The notes under the pieces: model-generated
The model's input: the letters and a program-made list of their open reading frames with translations, nothing else
Told to the model about the DNA's origin: nothing
Database searches by the model: none
Source of the DNA: Acinetobacter sp. ANC 3813
GTDB lineage: Bacteria > Pseudomonadota > Gammaproteobacteria > Pseudomonadales > Moraxellaceae
Reading direction: 5' to 3'
Assembly: GCF_002135435.1 (NCBI RefSeq)
Contig: NZ_NEGK01000003.1
Location: 310,001-374,000, forward strand
DNA: 64,000 nucleotides
Shown: piece after piece, positions 26,794 to 34,330 of the stretch
Layout: each line of letters begins with the position of its first letter
How positions within the stretch are numbered: position 1 is the first letter of the stretch
Made by a program: the position numbers and the translations under genes

Positions 26794-27420
26794 ATGACAA
26801 CGATTACTTTACCAGCGTTACCTTACGGTTACGAAGATCTTGCTCCGCATATCAGCAAAGAAACTTTAGAATACCACCACGATAAACACCACAACACTTA
26901 TGTGGTTAACCTGAACAACCTGATCAAAGGCACTGACCTTGAAGGTAAAACTTTAGAAGAAATCATCAAAGCTGTTGCTGGCGATGCTTCTAAAGCAGGC
27001 GTATTCAACAATGCTGCGCAAGTTTGGAACCACACGTTCTACTGGAACTGTATGGCTAAAAACGGCGGCGGTAAAGCAACTGGCGCTCTTGCTGCTAAAA
27101 TCGACGAAGCTTTCGGTTCTTACGAAAAATTCGCAGAAGAATTTGCTGCTGCTGCAACTACTCAGTTCGGTTCAGGCTGGGCTTGGTTAGTTGCTGACGA
27201 AGTAAACGGCAACCTGTCTATCCTTAAAACTTCAAATGCTGACACTCCGCTTGCTCACGGTAAAGTTGCTGTGTTGACTATTGATGTTTGGGAACATGCT
27301 TACTACATCGATTTCCGCAATGCGCGTCCTAAGTACATCTCTACTTTCCTTGAAAGCCTAGTAAACTGGGATTACGCAAACGCTAAATATGCAGGTCAAG
27401 CTGCTGGCGTTGAAAAATAA
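26794..27420 (+). CDS. sodB: Iron superoxide dismutase
   Basis: Converts superoxide to peroxide and oxygen. Metal ligands are seen as His28 (YHHDKHH), the His in VWNHTFYW, and Asp and His in DVWEHAYYIDF. The segment AATTQFGSGWAWL is the iron-type signature, in place of the GS-GWVWL of manganese enzymes. ATG at 26794 preceded by AAGGAATTG is chosen; an upstream in-frame ATG (26758) would add 12 residues. 208 residues, no signal peptide. Confidence 0.96.
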   Translation: MTTITLPALPYGYEDLAPHISKETLEYHHDKHHNTYVVNLNNLIKGTDLEGKTLEEIIKAVAGDASKAGVFNNAAQVWNHTFYWNCMAKNGGGKATGALAAKIDEAFGSYEKFAEEFAAAATTQFGSGWAWLVADEVNGNLSILKTSNADTPLAHGKVAVLTIDVWEHAYYIDFRNARPKYISTFLESLVNWDYANAKYAGQAAGVEK

Positions 27421-27439
27421 GATTAATTTTATTTTTTGC

Positions 27440-27470
27440 AAAAAATCACCCTCTTTAGGGTGATTTTTTT
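27440..27470 (+). terminator. Terminator of sodB
   Basis: AAAAATCACCC / GGGTGATTTTT stem with TCTTTA loop and T run. Confidence 0.93.
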
Positions 27471-27746
27471 ATGTGTTATGTAATTTTAAAACTACAAAAA
27501 AGTACATGCACACTTCACTTTCATTTTTTAATTTAAATTATAAATAGTTGTGAAACCTGGTCTATTCATTGATCATGGAACGTGGCAAACCTTTTAAAAA
27601 TTACAGATCAGCAGTTCTGTGGTTTCAATACGAATATAAGATATTGAAATTAATTAATAAATTAAAATAATTTCGTATAACGTGTATGATGTTAATTTTA
27701 GATTTACTTAATGCAATAGAAACGCCAACGTAATTAATATTTGAAA
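27471..27746. other. AT-rich gap after sodB
   Basis: Together with the sodB terminator about 326 bp without a gene. Base composition turns sharply AT-rich here and stays so to about 29.35 kb; this marks the start of the accessory block. No repeat, integrase remnant or att site was seen. Confidence 0.5.
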
Positions 27747-28110
27747 TTAACCATATTTTTTTGAGCATTCTGAATAAGAATATATGGCATACTTTTCAAT
27801 AGCACCACTCTTTAATTCATCGTTTGCATACTCGGGAAAGATATAATAGGCATACTGTACAATTCTAAAAACTAACTCGTTATTTTCTCTTTTTGTAGCA
27901 GATAACTTTTCTGGTGCTGCTTGTAATTTCTTTATCGTAACTTCATATTTAGACCCGCTTTGCCTGTAAGTTTGAGCGTTATATGCTATTTTTTTCACAA
28001 TTTCACAATTTCACAATTTCACAATACGATTCTGGTTCTACTATGATGGACTCAGAATGACTAAAAGTACTCATATAAATAAGACTTAAACACAATGCTA
28101 TTTTTTTCAT
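27747..28110 (-). pseudogene. Secreted small-protein gene frameshifted by extra 8-bp repeats
   Basis: The ATG at 28110 overlaps the upstream stop as ATGA and opens a signal-peptide-like start: MKKIALCLSLIYMSTFSHS, then ESIIVEPESYCEI. The frame then hits TGA inside a run of 8-bp units. Downstream a second frame (27998 to 27747) continues VKKIAYNAQTYRQSG and ends YSYSECSKKYG. Removing two units (16 bp) joins the two perfectly into a 115-residue exported protein. The present allele is therefore OFF, unless translation restarts at the in-frame GTG at 27998, which would give an 83-residue protein without signal peptide. No family recognised. Confidence 0.65.
27996..28025. repeat. 8-bp tandem repeat, about 3.75 copies
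   Basis: CACAATTT occurs three times head to tail (27996-28003, 28004-28011, 28012-28019), then CACAAT. The unit is not a multiple of three, so copy changes shift the reading frame of the gene it lies in. Confidence 0.95.
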
Positions 28111-29114
28111 TTCCACCTGTATGTACTCCAATTAGGTTCTTTTTCAACAAGTTTCTTGAACTCATATTTCGTTAATTCAATCTTATTTGAAATATTAGTT
28201 AAATTAATGACCAAGTTTTTATTTGAATTGGTTAAAAATGAATACAAAACAGGTAAAAATTTTTCATGTGTGACAGTTACCTCTTCCAAATTAAGATCAG
28301 ATATTGTTCCTACGATGTAATCAGGTATCCGTACTAGTTCATCAAAATCCTTAGTAACTTTTTTTAAAAAATCAATCTGATACATTTTTTGAGGTCTTAA
28401 TCTGTAAAGATCAGTCCTTATCATGTCAAAAACAAAAGGATAAAGAAGAGAATCTTCTGAATAACTCAAAATATCATCGTTATCAGAGCACCATAAAATC
28501 TTACATTCAACTTTGGTTGAATCAACAATCATCTTACTTATACTTGAAATCAGTGATGATACTATTTGAGACTGTTTAAAGATTCTTATTTTGGGTCTTT
28601 CATTCAAAAGTTTTAAAACCCGGTCGATATTCCCAATATTCATCTTAGGATTTGGCTGTGCAAGTGCATAGTTTATATGATTACTGTAATGTACTTTCAC
28701 TCCATCAAAATATCTTTTAAAGTATTCTTTTTCATTAATTTTTTCATTTTTATAATAATTTAGATTTTCATCAACTAGTAAAGATATATGAAATGCTGGA
28801 AGACCTTCAATGAAGTTTATAAATGATATATGCTTTTCATTTATATATGTTTTTTTAATATCCAAATTTGTTTTTAGCTGACTAAGGCGACAAATAGTTT
28901 GTATCCATCTATAGTCTGAAAAAGGAATAATTGTCGCAGTGATAGCTGGTTTCTTCGGGAAACGGGGTTTAAAGCTATAATCACTGAATATCATCCAATA
29001 GCAATGTTTATGATGCTGCTCCAAAAAAGCTGTAAAATTTTCAGTTTCTACATATGAATCAATTAAATACTGTTGAATATTTGATATATAACTCTCTGTT
29101 TCTAAATTTTTCAT
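28107..29114 (-). CDS. Unknown accessory protein, 335 residues
   Basis: No family recognised. The product is cytosolic by appearance (no signal peptide or clear membrane span), rich in Lys, Asn, Ile, Ser and aromatic residues, in strongly AT-rich DNA unlike its neighbours. Visible segments include HHKHCYWMIFSDYSFKPRFP near residue 35, FINFIEGLPAFHISLLVDENL near 95, ILWCSDNDDILSYSEDSLLYPFVFDMIRTDLYRL near 215, and a Thr/Ile-rich end. Its stop overlaps the next gene's ATG (ATGA), so the two form an operon. The composition and position beside tRNA genes suggest horizontal gain. Confidence 0.7.
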   Translation of the reverse strand: MKNLETESYISNIQQYLIDSYVETENFTAFLEQHHKHCYWMIFSDYSFKPRFPKKPAITATIIPFSDYRWIQTICRLSQLKTNLDIKKTYINEKHISFINFIEGLPAFHISLLVDENLNYYKNEKINEKEYFKRYFDGVKVHYSNHINYALAQPNPKMNIGNIDRVLKLLNERPKIRIFKQSQIVSSLISSISKMIVDSTKVECKILWCSDNDDILSYSEDSLLYPFVFDMIRTDLYRLRPQKMYQIDFLKKVTKDFDELVRIPDYIVGTISDLNLEEVTVTHEKFLPVLYSFLTNSNKNLVINLTNISNKIELTKYEFKKLVEKEPNWSTYRWK

Positions 29115-29128
29115 TTAACATAAATCTC

Positions 29129-29325
29129 TTATACGAAGCTACGGCAAGCCGTGCTCTCCACATATTCGGAACCAGAACAGCAATCTAACGCAACTTTACC
29201 CGTAATTCTATCAATCACTCTTCTAACTATAAACGCAAAAGTATTCTGAAGACTTTTAATACTGTAAAAGCTTAAAAGAATCAATAAATAAGCAACATAC
29301 CTCTCTTTGGATAATAAAAAAACAT
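29129..29325 (-). pseudogene. Possible small membrane-protein frame broken in a T7 tract
   Basis: From ATG at 29325 the frame reads through seven T and stops early (TGA about 42 bases later). One extra T would give a 65-residue product: MFFLLSKERYVAYLLILLSF, then a charged segment with RRVIDRITGKVALDCC, ending TACRSFV. The restored end lies 14 bp before the 335-residue gene, so it would be the first gene of the operon. No strong ribosome site is seen, and the frame may be chance; the coherent helix-plus-Cys-rich tail argues for a real relic. Confidence 0.35.
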
Positions 29326-29351
29326 TTAAGTGCTTAATCTTCTATTTTTAC

Positions 29352-29380
29352 TTGACCACTTTAGCTTTCCTCCCTAAAAT
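29352..29380 (+). promoter_or_regulatory. Promoter of the first tRNA-Asn pair
   Basis: TTGACC (29352-29357), 17-bp spacer, TAAAAT (29375-29380), followed by a GC-rich discriminator GCGC, as expected for a stringently controlled stable-RNA promoter. Confidence 0.85.
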
Positions 29381-29391
29381 GCGCATCAGAT

Positions 29392-29467
29392 TCTCCAATA
29401 GCTCAGTCGGTAGAGCGACGGACTGTTAATCCGCAGGTCCCTGGTTCGAGCCCAGGTTGGAGAGCCA
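29392..29467 (+). tRNA. tRNA-Asn (GUU), copy 1
   Basis: 76 bases with encoded CCA-type end (GCCA). Acceptor arms TCTCCAA / TTGGAGA, D-loop AGCTCAGTCGGTAGAGC, anticodon loop CTGTTAA giving GUU, T-arm GGTTCGAGCC. First of a pair with copy 2, five bases apart. Confidence 0.97.
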
Positions 29468-29472
29468 TCTAT

Positions 29473-29548
29473 TCTTCCATAGCTCAGTCGGTAGAGCGAC
29501 GGACTGTTAATCCGCAGGTCCCTGGTTCGAGCCCAGGTGGAAGAGCCA
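29473..29548 (+). tRNA. tRNA-Asn (GUU), copy 2 with variant acceptor stem
   Basis: 76 bases, body identical to copies 1 and 3. The acceptor stem is TCTTCCA / TGGAAGA: changes at positions 4 and 6 are both matched on the 3' arm, so pairing is kept. Confidence 0.97.
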
Positions 29549-29555
29549 AGATTCT

Positions 29556-29589
29556 AAAAAGCCCAAGCATTATGACTTGGGCTTTTTTT
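29556..29589 (+). terminator. Terminator of the first tRNA-Asn unit
   Basis: AAAAAGCCCAAG / CTTGGGCTTTTT stem and T7. A near-identical copy follows copy 3. Confidence 0.93.
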
Positions 29590-29672
29590 ATGCACAAATA
29601 TACTGTCACAGACTAAACTGCTTAGATTTAGTGCATTCAGTTCATTTTAGAGCACTATTATCCATTTTCAGC

Positions 29673-29701
29673 TTGACCCAACTGCCTGCTGTGCATAAAA
29701 T
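29673..29701 (+). promoter_or_regulatory. Promoter of tRNA-Asn copy 3
   Basis: TTGACC (29673-29678), 17-bp spacer, TAAAAT (29696-29701): the same hexamers and spacing as the first unit but a different spacer sequence. Confidence 0.85.
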
Positions 29702-29712
29702 CCTTTCCAGAT

Positions 29713-29788
29713 TCTCCAATAGCTCAGTCGGTAGAGCGACGGACTGTTAATCCGCAGGTCCCTGGTTCGAGCCCAGGTTGGAGAGCCA
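29713..29788 (+). tRNA. tRNA-Asn (GUU), copy 3
   Basis: 76 bases, identical to copy 1, with its own promoter and terminator. Confidence 0.97.
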
Positions 29789-29794
29789 AATTCT

Positions 29795-29828
29795 AAAAAG
29801 CCCAAGCATCATGACTTGGGCTTTTTTT
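29795..29828 (+). terminator. Terminator of the second tRNA-Asn unit
   Basis: Same stem as 29556-29589 with a single loop change (T to C). Confidence 0.93.
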
Positions 29829-29883
29829 ATGCACAAAAATAATTATAATGAGCTAACTTAATAATAATTCTAGACAATTAGTA

Positions 29884-30954
29884 ATGTATATTCCGCCGCC
29901 CAAAGCAAAATCTAAAGACTTCCTGCGCCTTAAAGCTATTGCTTATGCATTGTTAATTATCGTACTGCCCTGTTGCCTTTTTCTCTATACCTGTGCACCT
30001 AAGTCCAAACTGGAAAAGCAAATCGCGCAGACGCCTGAACTCTTTGATCAGTCCAGCAATCAAGAAATTCCAGATTCACAGCAGTTATTGATTCCAGCCA
30101 GTGCTTTCTCAAGTGAAGCACTGCATATCGATAATCAAGGTGATATTTTGGCTCAATTCAGAGCATTACCGCATTGGGAATCTCCAATTATGCAGGTACA
30201 AAATGATTTTGGTCAGCTCTTTATGCATTTGGATTTTGCAGGCATTCAAAACACACGAAAAGATGCAGAAATTTATGTTCTAGCTGTATGTCATTTGGGC
30301 AGTCATCAAACCATTTGCCCTTCAAATAGTGCTTTCCCTCAAGAGCAAGCCTATCTAACAGCATCCACTAATGATCTGACCGAATACCAAACCATAGGCG
30401 GCTCTGCTGGAAAATCATGGTATTACTATGCTAAGGGCTATACTGCACAGTACCTAATCAGCACGCCTGTACAGGATGTCAGCTTTATTGCTGTTGCCTC
30501 CATACCCCAACAATATCAATCCAAATGGATTCGTTTAAGCACAGCAACTCACCCCATTGTTCATACCCAAACCTCCTATTTTTTTCAAAGCCATCATTCA
30601 AAATATTATAAATTTTTACTGCTTCTTTTGCCGATCATTGCTGGAATTATGTTTCTGCATTATCAAGGCTTCGAAAGTACACAAGTGCTTGCTCTAGGTA
30701 TCCTCAGCTTAATCTTTTTCACTTTAAGCACATATATTTGGGATATGCATTATCTCGTGATTAGCTGCCTGCTTATGTCGCTAGCCAGCGTGTTTTACAT
30801 TTATTCGAATGGATATTTCAGACTCATCTATCTGCTTGGCTTTTTAATGCTGGCTGGTTTTGCCTTACAGTTTTATGGCGGGATGAACAAAGATTTCTTC
30901 ATTAAAATTGGTATGCCTACACTCCTTGGAGTGGCTCTATTCTTCTCTAAATAA
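29884..30954 (+). CDS. Membrane protein with periplasmic domain, unknown
   Basis: 356 residues: a basic start, one helix (~18-36), a ~200-residue domain likely periplasmic (~40-235, with QLLIPASAFSSEALHIDNQGDIL and a paired-Cys segment CHLGSHQTIC), and then about five closely spaced helices (~240-355). The layout recalls sensor or assembly membrane proteins, but no family was recognised. Single gene with a shared 3' terminator. Confidence 0.7.
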   Translation: MYIPPPKAKSKDFLRLKAIAYALLIIVLPCCLFLYTCAPKSKLEKQIAQTPELFDQSSNQEIPDSQQLLIPASAFSSEALHIDNQGDILAQFRALPHWESPIMQVQNDFGQLFMHLDFAGIQNTRKDAEIYVLAVCHLGSHQTICPSNSAFPQEQAYLTASTNDLTEYQTIGGSAGKSWYYYAKGYTAQYLISTPVQDVSFIAVASIPQQYQSKWIRLSTATHPIVHTQTSYFFQSHHSKYYKFLLLLLPIIAGIMFLHYQGFESTQVLALGILSLIFFTLSTYIWDMHYLVISCLLMSLASVFYIYSNGYFRLIYLLGFLMLAGFALQFYGGMNKDFFIKIGMPTLLGVALFFSK

Positions 30955-30965
30955 TTTCAAGTGAT

Positions 30966-30993
30966 AAAATGGCAAGCCGAACACTTGCCATTT
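30966..30993. terminator. Bidirectional terminator
   Basis: AAAATGGCAAG / CTTGCCATTTT stem between convergent genes. Confidence 0.9.
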
Positions 30994-31006
30994 TCACTGC
31001 CTATAT

Positions 31007-31843
31007 CTACTTGGCTGTGACATTAAAACTTAAAGTATATTTATAGCGCTTCAGCTCGTTGCCTTTATGGTTAAAAGGCTGCTGATAATCTATTTTCAGC
31101 AAATATTGCCCTTTTTCAGCCAAAGAAAAATTCAAAACACCCTGCTCATCAGTAGTCACTGTTTTAAAAACCTTAGTATCACGGCTGTAATCCGTAGTCT
31201 GAACTAAAATTTCTGCATTCAAACCTTTGATACCATGCTGATTATCCAATACTTTAAATTGAATCGGCTGATTGACCTGAATTGCATTTGGATGAGTGAT
31301 AAATTGCACATCAAAACCATCATGTAGATGCGATGCAGTAGCACTTGAGATTGTGCGGCGTGAAACAAAAGTTTCTATAATTTCTTGGGCTTGCACCGTT
31401 TTAATTTTTGCATTTTTAGCCAATTGTGAACGGTAAACCACATTCGGATTCCTTGGCTTATCTGCTGCAGGCTGCCCGCCAATTAAAGCTTTCCACTCTT
31501 TATTGACTTGCGCAAAACTGCTCATGCTGCCCGGCTTTTCACCGCGAATACGATAACTACCATCTACCTTATTTTCCAAGCTATAACTGCTCAGTGTTTG
31601 CGTATTTGCCCAGTCAGTATCTTTTAATTCAATCTTCTGTCCTGCAGGTGTATGCACATGAAATTTGAAGTTTTTGATCGCAATTTCAGATACAAAAGGA
31701 TTGTCATAAAAACCTGAAATAATCGCCGAATGATTATTAAATGTTTGATAACTTAAGGGCGCAATATAGGGATAATGCGCATATGCGGCAGAGGCAATCA
31801 CTAAAGAACTGCTGATTAAGCTTAAATTTCGGACTAAATTCAT
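31007..31843 (-). CDS. DUF4198-type periplasmic protein
   Basis: 278 residues with a signal peptide (ends AYA-HYPYIAP). The mature start HYPYIAPLSYQ, the DGSYRIRGEKPGSM segment and a C-terminal Ig-like part (VLDNQHGIKGLNAEILVQT... TVTTDEQGVLNFSLAEKGQYLLKIDYQQP) fit DUF4198 proteins, often linked to metal uptake. The palindrome at 31896-31914, in the promoter region, resembles a Fur box, which would tie it to iron control (inference). Confidence 0.8.
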   Translation of the reverse strand: MNLVRNLSLISSSLVIASAAYAHYPYIAPLSYQTFNNHSAIISGFYDNPFVSEIAIKNFKFHVHTPAGQKIELKDTDWANTQTLSSYSLENKVDGSYRIRGEKPGSMSSFAQVNKEWKALIGGQPAADKPRNPNVVYRSQLAKNAKIKTVQAQEIIETFVSRRTISSATASHLHDGFDVQFITHPNAIQVNQPIQFKVLDNQHGIKGLNAEILVQTTDYSRDTKVFKTVTTDEQGVLNFSLAEKGQYLLKIDYQQPFNHKGNELKRYKYTLSFNVTAK

Positions 31844-31895
31844 GGTGCATCATTCATGTAAAATTTGATGAATTTTAGGAGCTCCCAATCATAAT

Positions 31896-31914
31896 GTAAA
31901 TAATTCTTATTTAC
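31896..31914 (-). promoter_or_regulatory. Fur-box-like 19-bp palindrome
   Basis: GTAAATAA-TTC-TTATTTAC is a perfect 8-bp inverted repeat. By my count it shares 11 of 19 positions with the Fur consensus. It sits 53 bp upstream of the DUF4198 start, just before a TATGAT -10 candidate on the same strand. Confidence 0.5.
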
Positions 31915-31930
31915 TTAAGCTTAAAGGCAT

Positions 31931-31959
31931 AAAAAAATCCCCCTGAATAGGAGGATTTT
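31931..31959 (-). terminator. Terminator of the miaE operon
   Basis: AAATCC..CCT / AGG..GGATTT stem with GAAT loop and T7 on the minus strand. Confidence 0.85.
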
Positions 31960-31969
31960 CTATCAACAT

Positions 31970-32623
31970 TTACGCCGCTTTGACTGGCACACCGCTGTGA
32001 AAACGGAATGTATCGTCTGGACTCAAAATGAGGTCTTTTTCAACTTCACGAATCCGCTCTATACGCATTTGTATATCTTCTTTCGGATTTTTCAGTTTAG
32101 ACGTCGTCGCAACATCCATCGCTAAGGCCAAATAGTCTTCATAATGGCGTGATTCCGACTTCAGCAAATAACGGTAGTAACGCCCCAGCTCATCATCAAC
32201 CAGCGGTGCAAGGGCATAAAAACGCTCACACGAACGCGCTTCAACAAATGCGCCAATCACAAGAATATCCATTAATGCTTCAGGTTCAAATGTACGTACT
32301 TCTTTGCGTAAACCACCCGCATATCGGCCAGCACTAATTGCACTCCATTCCTGACCGCGCTTGGCCATTAACTCCAGCACTTGTTCATAATGCAGCATTT
32401 CTTCGCGTACCAGCTGTGCAAGCTTAATCTGCAGGTCTGAAAAAAAACTATAACGGAACATCAGGTTCATCGCCGTGCTGGCGGCTTTTTTCTCACAGTT
32501 GGCGTGATCCTGCATCAGAATATCTAAATTCTGCACAGCTTCATCCAACCATGCTTTCGGTGTTTCACAGCCTAAGAAGCTGATAACAGGCTTCATCAGC
32601 TCTGCGTAATCAAGATTTGACAT
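31970..32623 (-). CDS. miaE: tRNA 2-methylthio-N6-isopentenyladenosine hydroxylase
   Basis: Diiron enzyme that hydroxylates ms2i6A37 of tRNA. The four-helix ligands are visible: DHANCEKKAAS, REEMLHYEQV (ExxH), VEARSCERF and ESRHYEDY (ExxH). 217 residues. It is the last gene of a run from lepA downwards on this strand, 20 bases after pdxJ. Confidence 0.92.
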   Translation of the reverse strand: MSNLDYAELMKPVISFLGCETPKAWLDEAVQNLDILMQDHANCEKKAASTAMNLMFRYSFFSDLQIKLAQLVREEMLHYEQVLELMAKRGQEWSAISAGRYAGGLRKEVRTFEPEALMDILVIGAFVEARSCERFYALAPLVDDELGRYYRYLLKSESRHYEDYLALAMDVATTSKLKNPKEDIQMRIERIREVEKDLILSPDDTFRFHSGVPVKAA

Positions 32624-32643
32624 ATATCTAAACTAAATAAAAA

Positions 32644-33372
32644 TTAACGTGCAGCTTTAATGGCTGCTTTCATACGCTGTACAGCTTGCTCTAAGCCTAC
32701 AAATACAGCATCTGCAATAATTGAATGACCAATGTTCAATTCATGAATTTGTGGAATTTGCGCAATTGGCGCTACATTTTCAAGATTCAAGCCATGACCA
32801 GCATTGACGATTAAGCCCTTAGATGCCGCATATTCTGCACCTTTCACAATACGATCCAGCTCGTGCTGCTGCGCTTCAGGCGTTTCTGCATCTGCATAAG
32901 CGCCAGTGTGCAATTCAATCACAGGTGCTCCGCAGGCTACAGCCGCATCAATTTGCGCGATGTCCGCATCAATAAACAAAGAGACTTCACAGCCTATCGC
33001 CGCCAATGCTTGAGTCGCATTTTTAACATCTTCAAAATGCCCAACCAAATCTAAACCGCCTTCAGTGGTCACTTCTTGACGCTTTTCAGGCACAAAGCAC
33101 ACATGCTGCGGCTGGATTTCTTTGGCAAAGGCAACCATTTCATCTGTGACTGCCATTTCCAAATTCATATGCGTTTTTAGAACAGGACGCATGCGGCGCA
33201 CATCATCATCTTGGATATGGCGGCGGTCTTCACGCAAATGCAGGGTAATACCTTCTGCACCCGCTTGTTCACAAATTTGCGCAGCCATTACAGGATCAGG
33301 GTAAGCGGTGCCACGAGCTTGTCGCAAAGTTGCTACATGGTCAATATTTACACCTAATAATGCAGCCATCAT
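32644..33372 (-). CDS. pdxJ: Pyridoxine 5'-phosphate synthase
   Basis: Final ring-closing enzyme of DXP-dependent vitamin B6 synthesis (TIM barrel, 242 residues). [57 protein letters not shown] and [10 protein letters not shown] are signature segments. AGGAAAAG precedes two tandem ATGs; either could start it. Follows recO by eleven bases, as in gamma-proteobacteria. Confidence 0.96.
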   Translation of the reverse strand: MMAALLGVNIDHVATLRQARGTAYPDPVMAAQICEQAGAEGITLHLREDRRHIQDDDVRRMRPVLKTHMNLEMAVTDEMVAFAKEIQPQHVCFVPEKRQEVTTEGGLDLVGHFEDVKNATQALAAIGCEVSLFIDADIAQIDAAVACGAPVIELHTGAYADAETPEAQQHELDRIVKGAEYAASKGLIVNAGHGLNLENVAPIAQIPQIHELNIGHSIIADAVFVGLEQAVQRMKAAIKAAR

Positions 33373-33383
33373 CTTTTCCTAAA

Positions 33384-34094
33384 TTACGATTGTGTTTGAG
33401 AATTTTGTATCCACAGCTGTCGGCTTTTTAAAGGCCGGTCACCCAGCAATGAACTGATCATTTGCCGATACAGCTTAGAAAGTAATTGTAACTGTTCTGA
33501 ACTAAAATCCCTACCCTTTTCATATTCGCACATGGATAGGATCTGCTGTCCATGAAGCGTAGACCGCGAAGGCTGTGCGGTTGGCAGAAATCCATCATTC
33601 AACTGAAATATATATTGCTGCTGCGGCAGAATCTCAAGCTGATTTGAATCCGTAGAGAAGTCTAATGAATAGCCTAGCTCTTCCAGCAATTCATGTTCAA
33701 ATTTACGCAAAATTTGCTTTAAAAATTGATTAGGATTGTTTTGGCTGGATAAATATTGCAAATGAGCCAAAGTCTCAGCATATTGCGCATAAGCTTGCGG
33801 CATTTCCACTTCTAGAGGACAAAGCCGCAATAAAATTTCGTTTAAATAAAAGCCTGAAAAAAACGCATCGCCATAAAAGAAGATCGGCTGATTCACAATT
33901 TCTAATTTTGTAAAATTTTTGAGTTCTGATTTTCCTGATGCCTGCAGGCAAATAGGCTGATATTGCGGCGGCGGCGTCTGCCTTAAAATTCCGTCAACAC
34001 GGCCATGCTCCTGTGTAAACAGGTGCACAATATGGCTTTTTTCACGGTATTTTCGGTGATGGATTAGATAACCATGCAAAATTTCATTGCGCAT
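33384..34094 (-). CDS. recO: DNA repair protein RecO
   Basis: Recombination mediator that helps load RecA at gaps. N-terminal OB domain is recognised by GYLIHHRKYREKSHIVHLFTQEHGRVDGILR, then a helical part with FYLNEILLRL and LEELGY. The zinc finger Cys of some RecO proteins are not seen, which is common in gamma-proteobacteria. 236 residues, in the rnc-era-recO-pdxJ order. Confidence 0.93.
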   Translation of the reverse strand: MRNEILHGYLIHHRKYREKSHIVHLFTQEHGRVDGILRQTPPPQYQPICLQASGKSELKNFTKLEIVNQPIFFYGDAFFSGFYLNEILLRLCPLEVEMPQAYAQYAETLAHLQYLSSQNNPNQFLKQILRKFEHELLEELGYSLDFSTDSNQLEILPQQQYIFQLNDGFLPTAQPSRSTLHGQQILSMCEYEKGRDFSSEQLQLLSKLYRQMISSLLGDRPLKSRQLWIQNSQTQS

Positions 34095-34105
34095 GATTGC
34101 TGAGT

Positions 34106-34297
34106 TTAATCCTGATCTTTTTTGTCTTTATTGTCGTCATCATCCCCATCGGGAATGACTGCGCCTACAACTGCAGCAGTGCCTTTTACGACACCTTTCG
34201 TTGTTTTATAAGCAACTTTGACAGGAACGGTAACGATTTTGTGAATACATCCTTGCAGAAATAAAACACATGCTGCAATTGCCAAAAACTTCATCAT
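34106..34297 (-). CDS. Small lipoprotein between era and recO
   Basis: About 63 residues. A short signal peptide ends in the lipobox LQGC, so Cys would be acylated. A short domain with KVAYKTTKGVVKGTAAVVGAV follows, then a very acidic tail (DGDDDDNKDKKDQD). I recall Acinetobacter lipoproteins of this type (NF038104-like); function unknown. GAGGG lies so that the ATG at 34297 or the next codon (34294) is best placed; 34303 would be too close. Confidence 0.7.
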   Translation of the reverse strand: MMKFLAIAACVLFLQGCIHKIVTVPVKVAYKTTKGVVKGTAAVVGAVIPDGDDDDNKDKKDQD

Positions 34298-34330
34298 TAC
34301 CATTCCCTCTAGTCGATACAGCTATAGCAA

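Noticed and set aside
27996..28025. 8-bp repeats considered as the start of a CRISPR or iteron array
   Set aside because: Units are contiguous without spacers, too short, and lie inside a reading frame; no replication or cas gene is nearby.
28108..29467. Accessory block considered as an integrated element using the tRNA-Asn 3' end
   Set aside because: No integrase and no second copy of the tRNA 3' end was found; the block lies on the 5' side of the tRNA genes.
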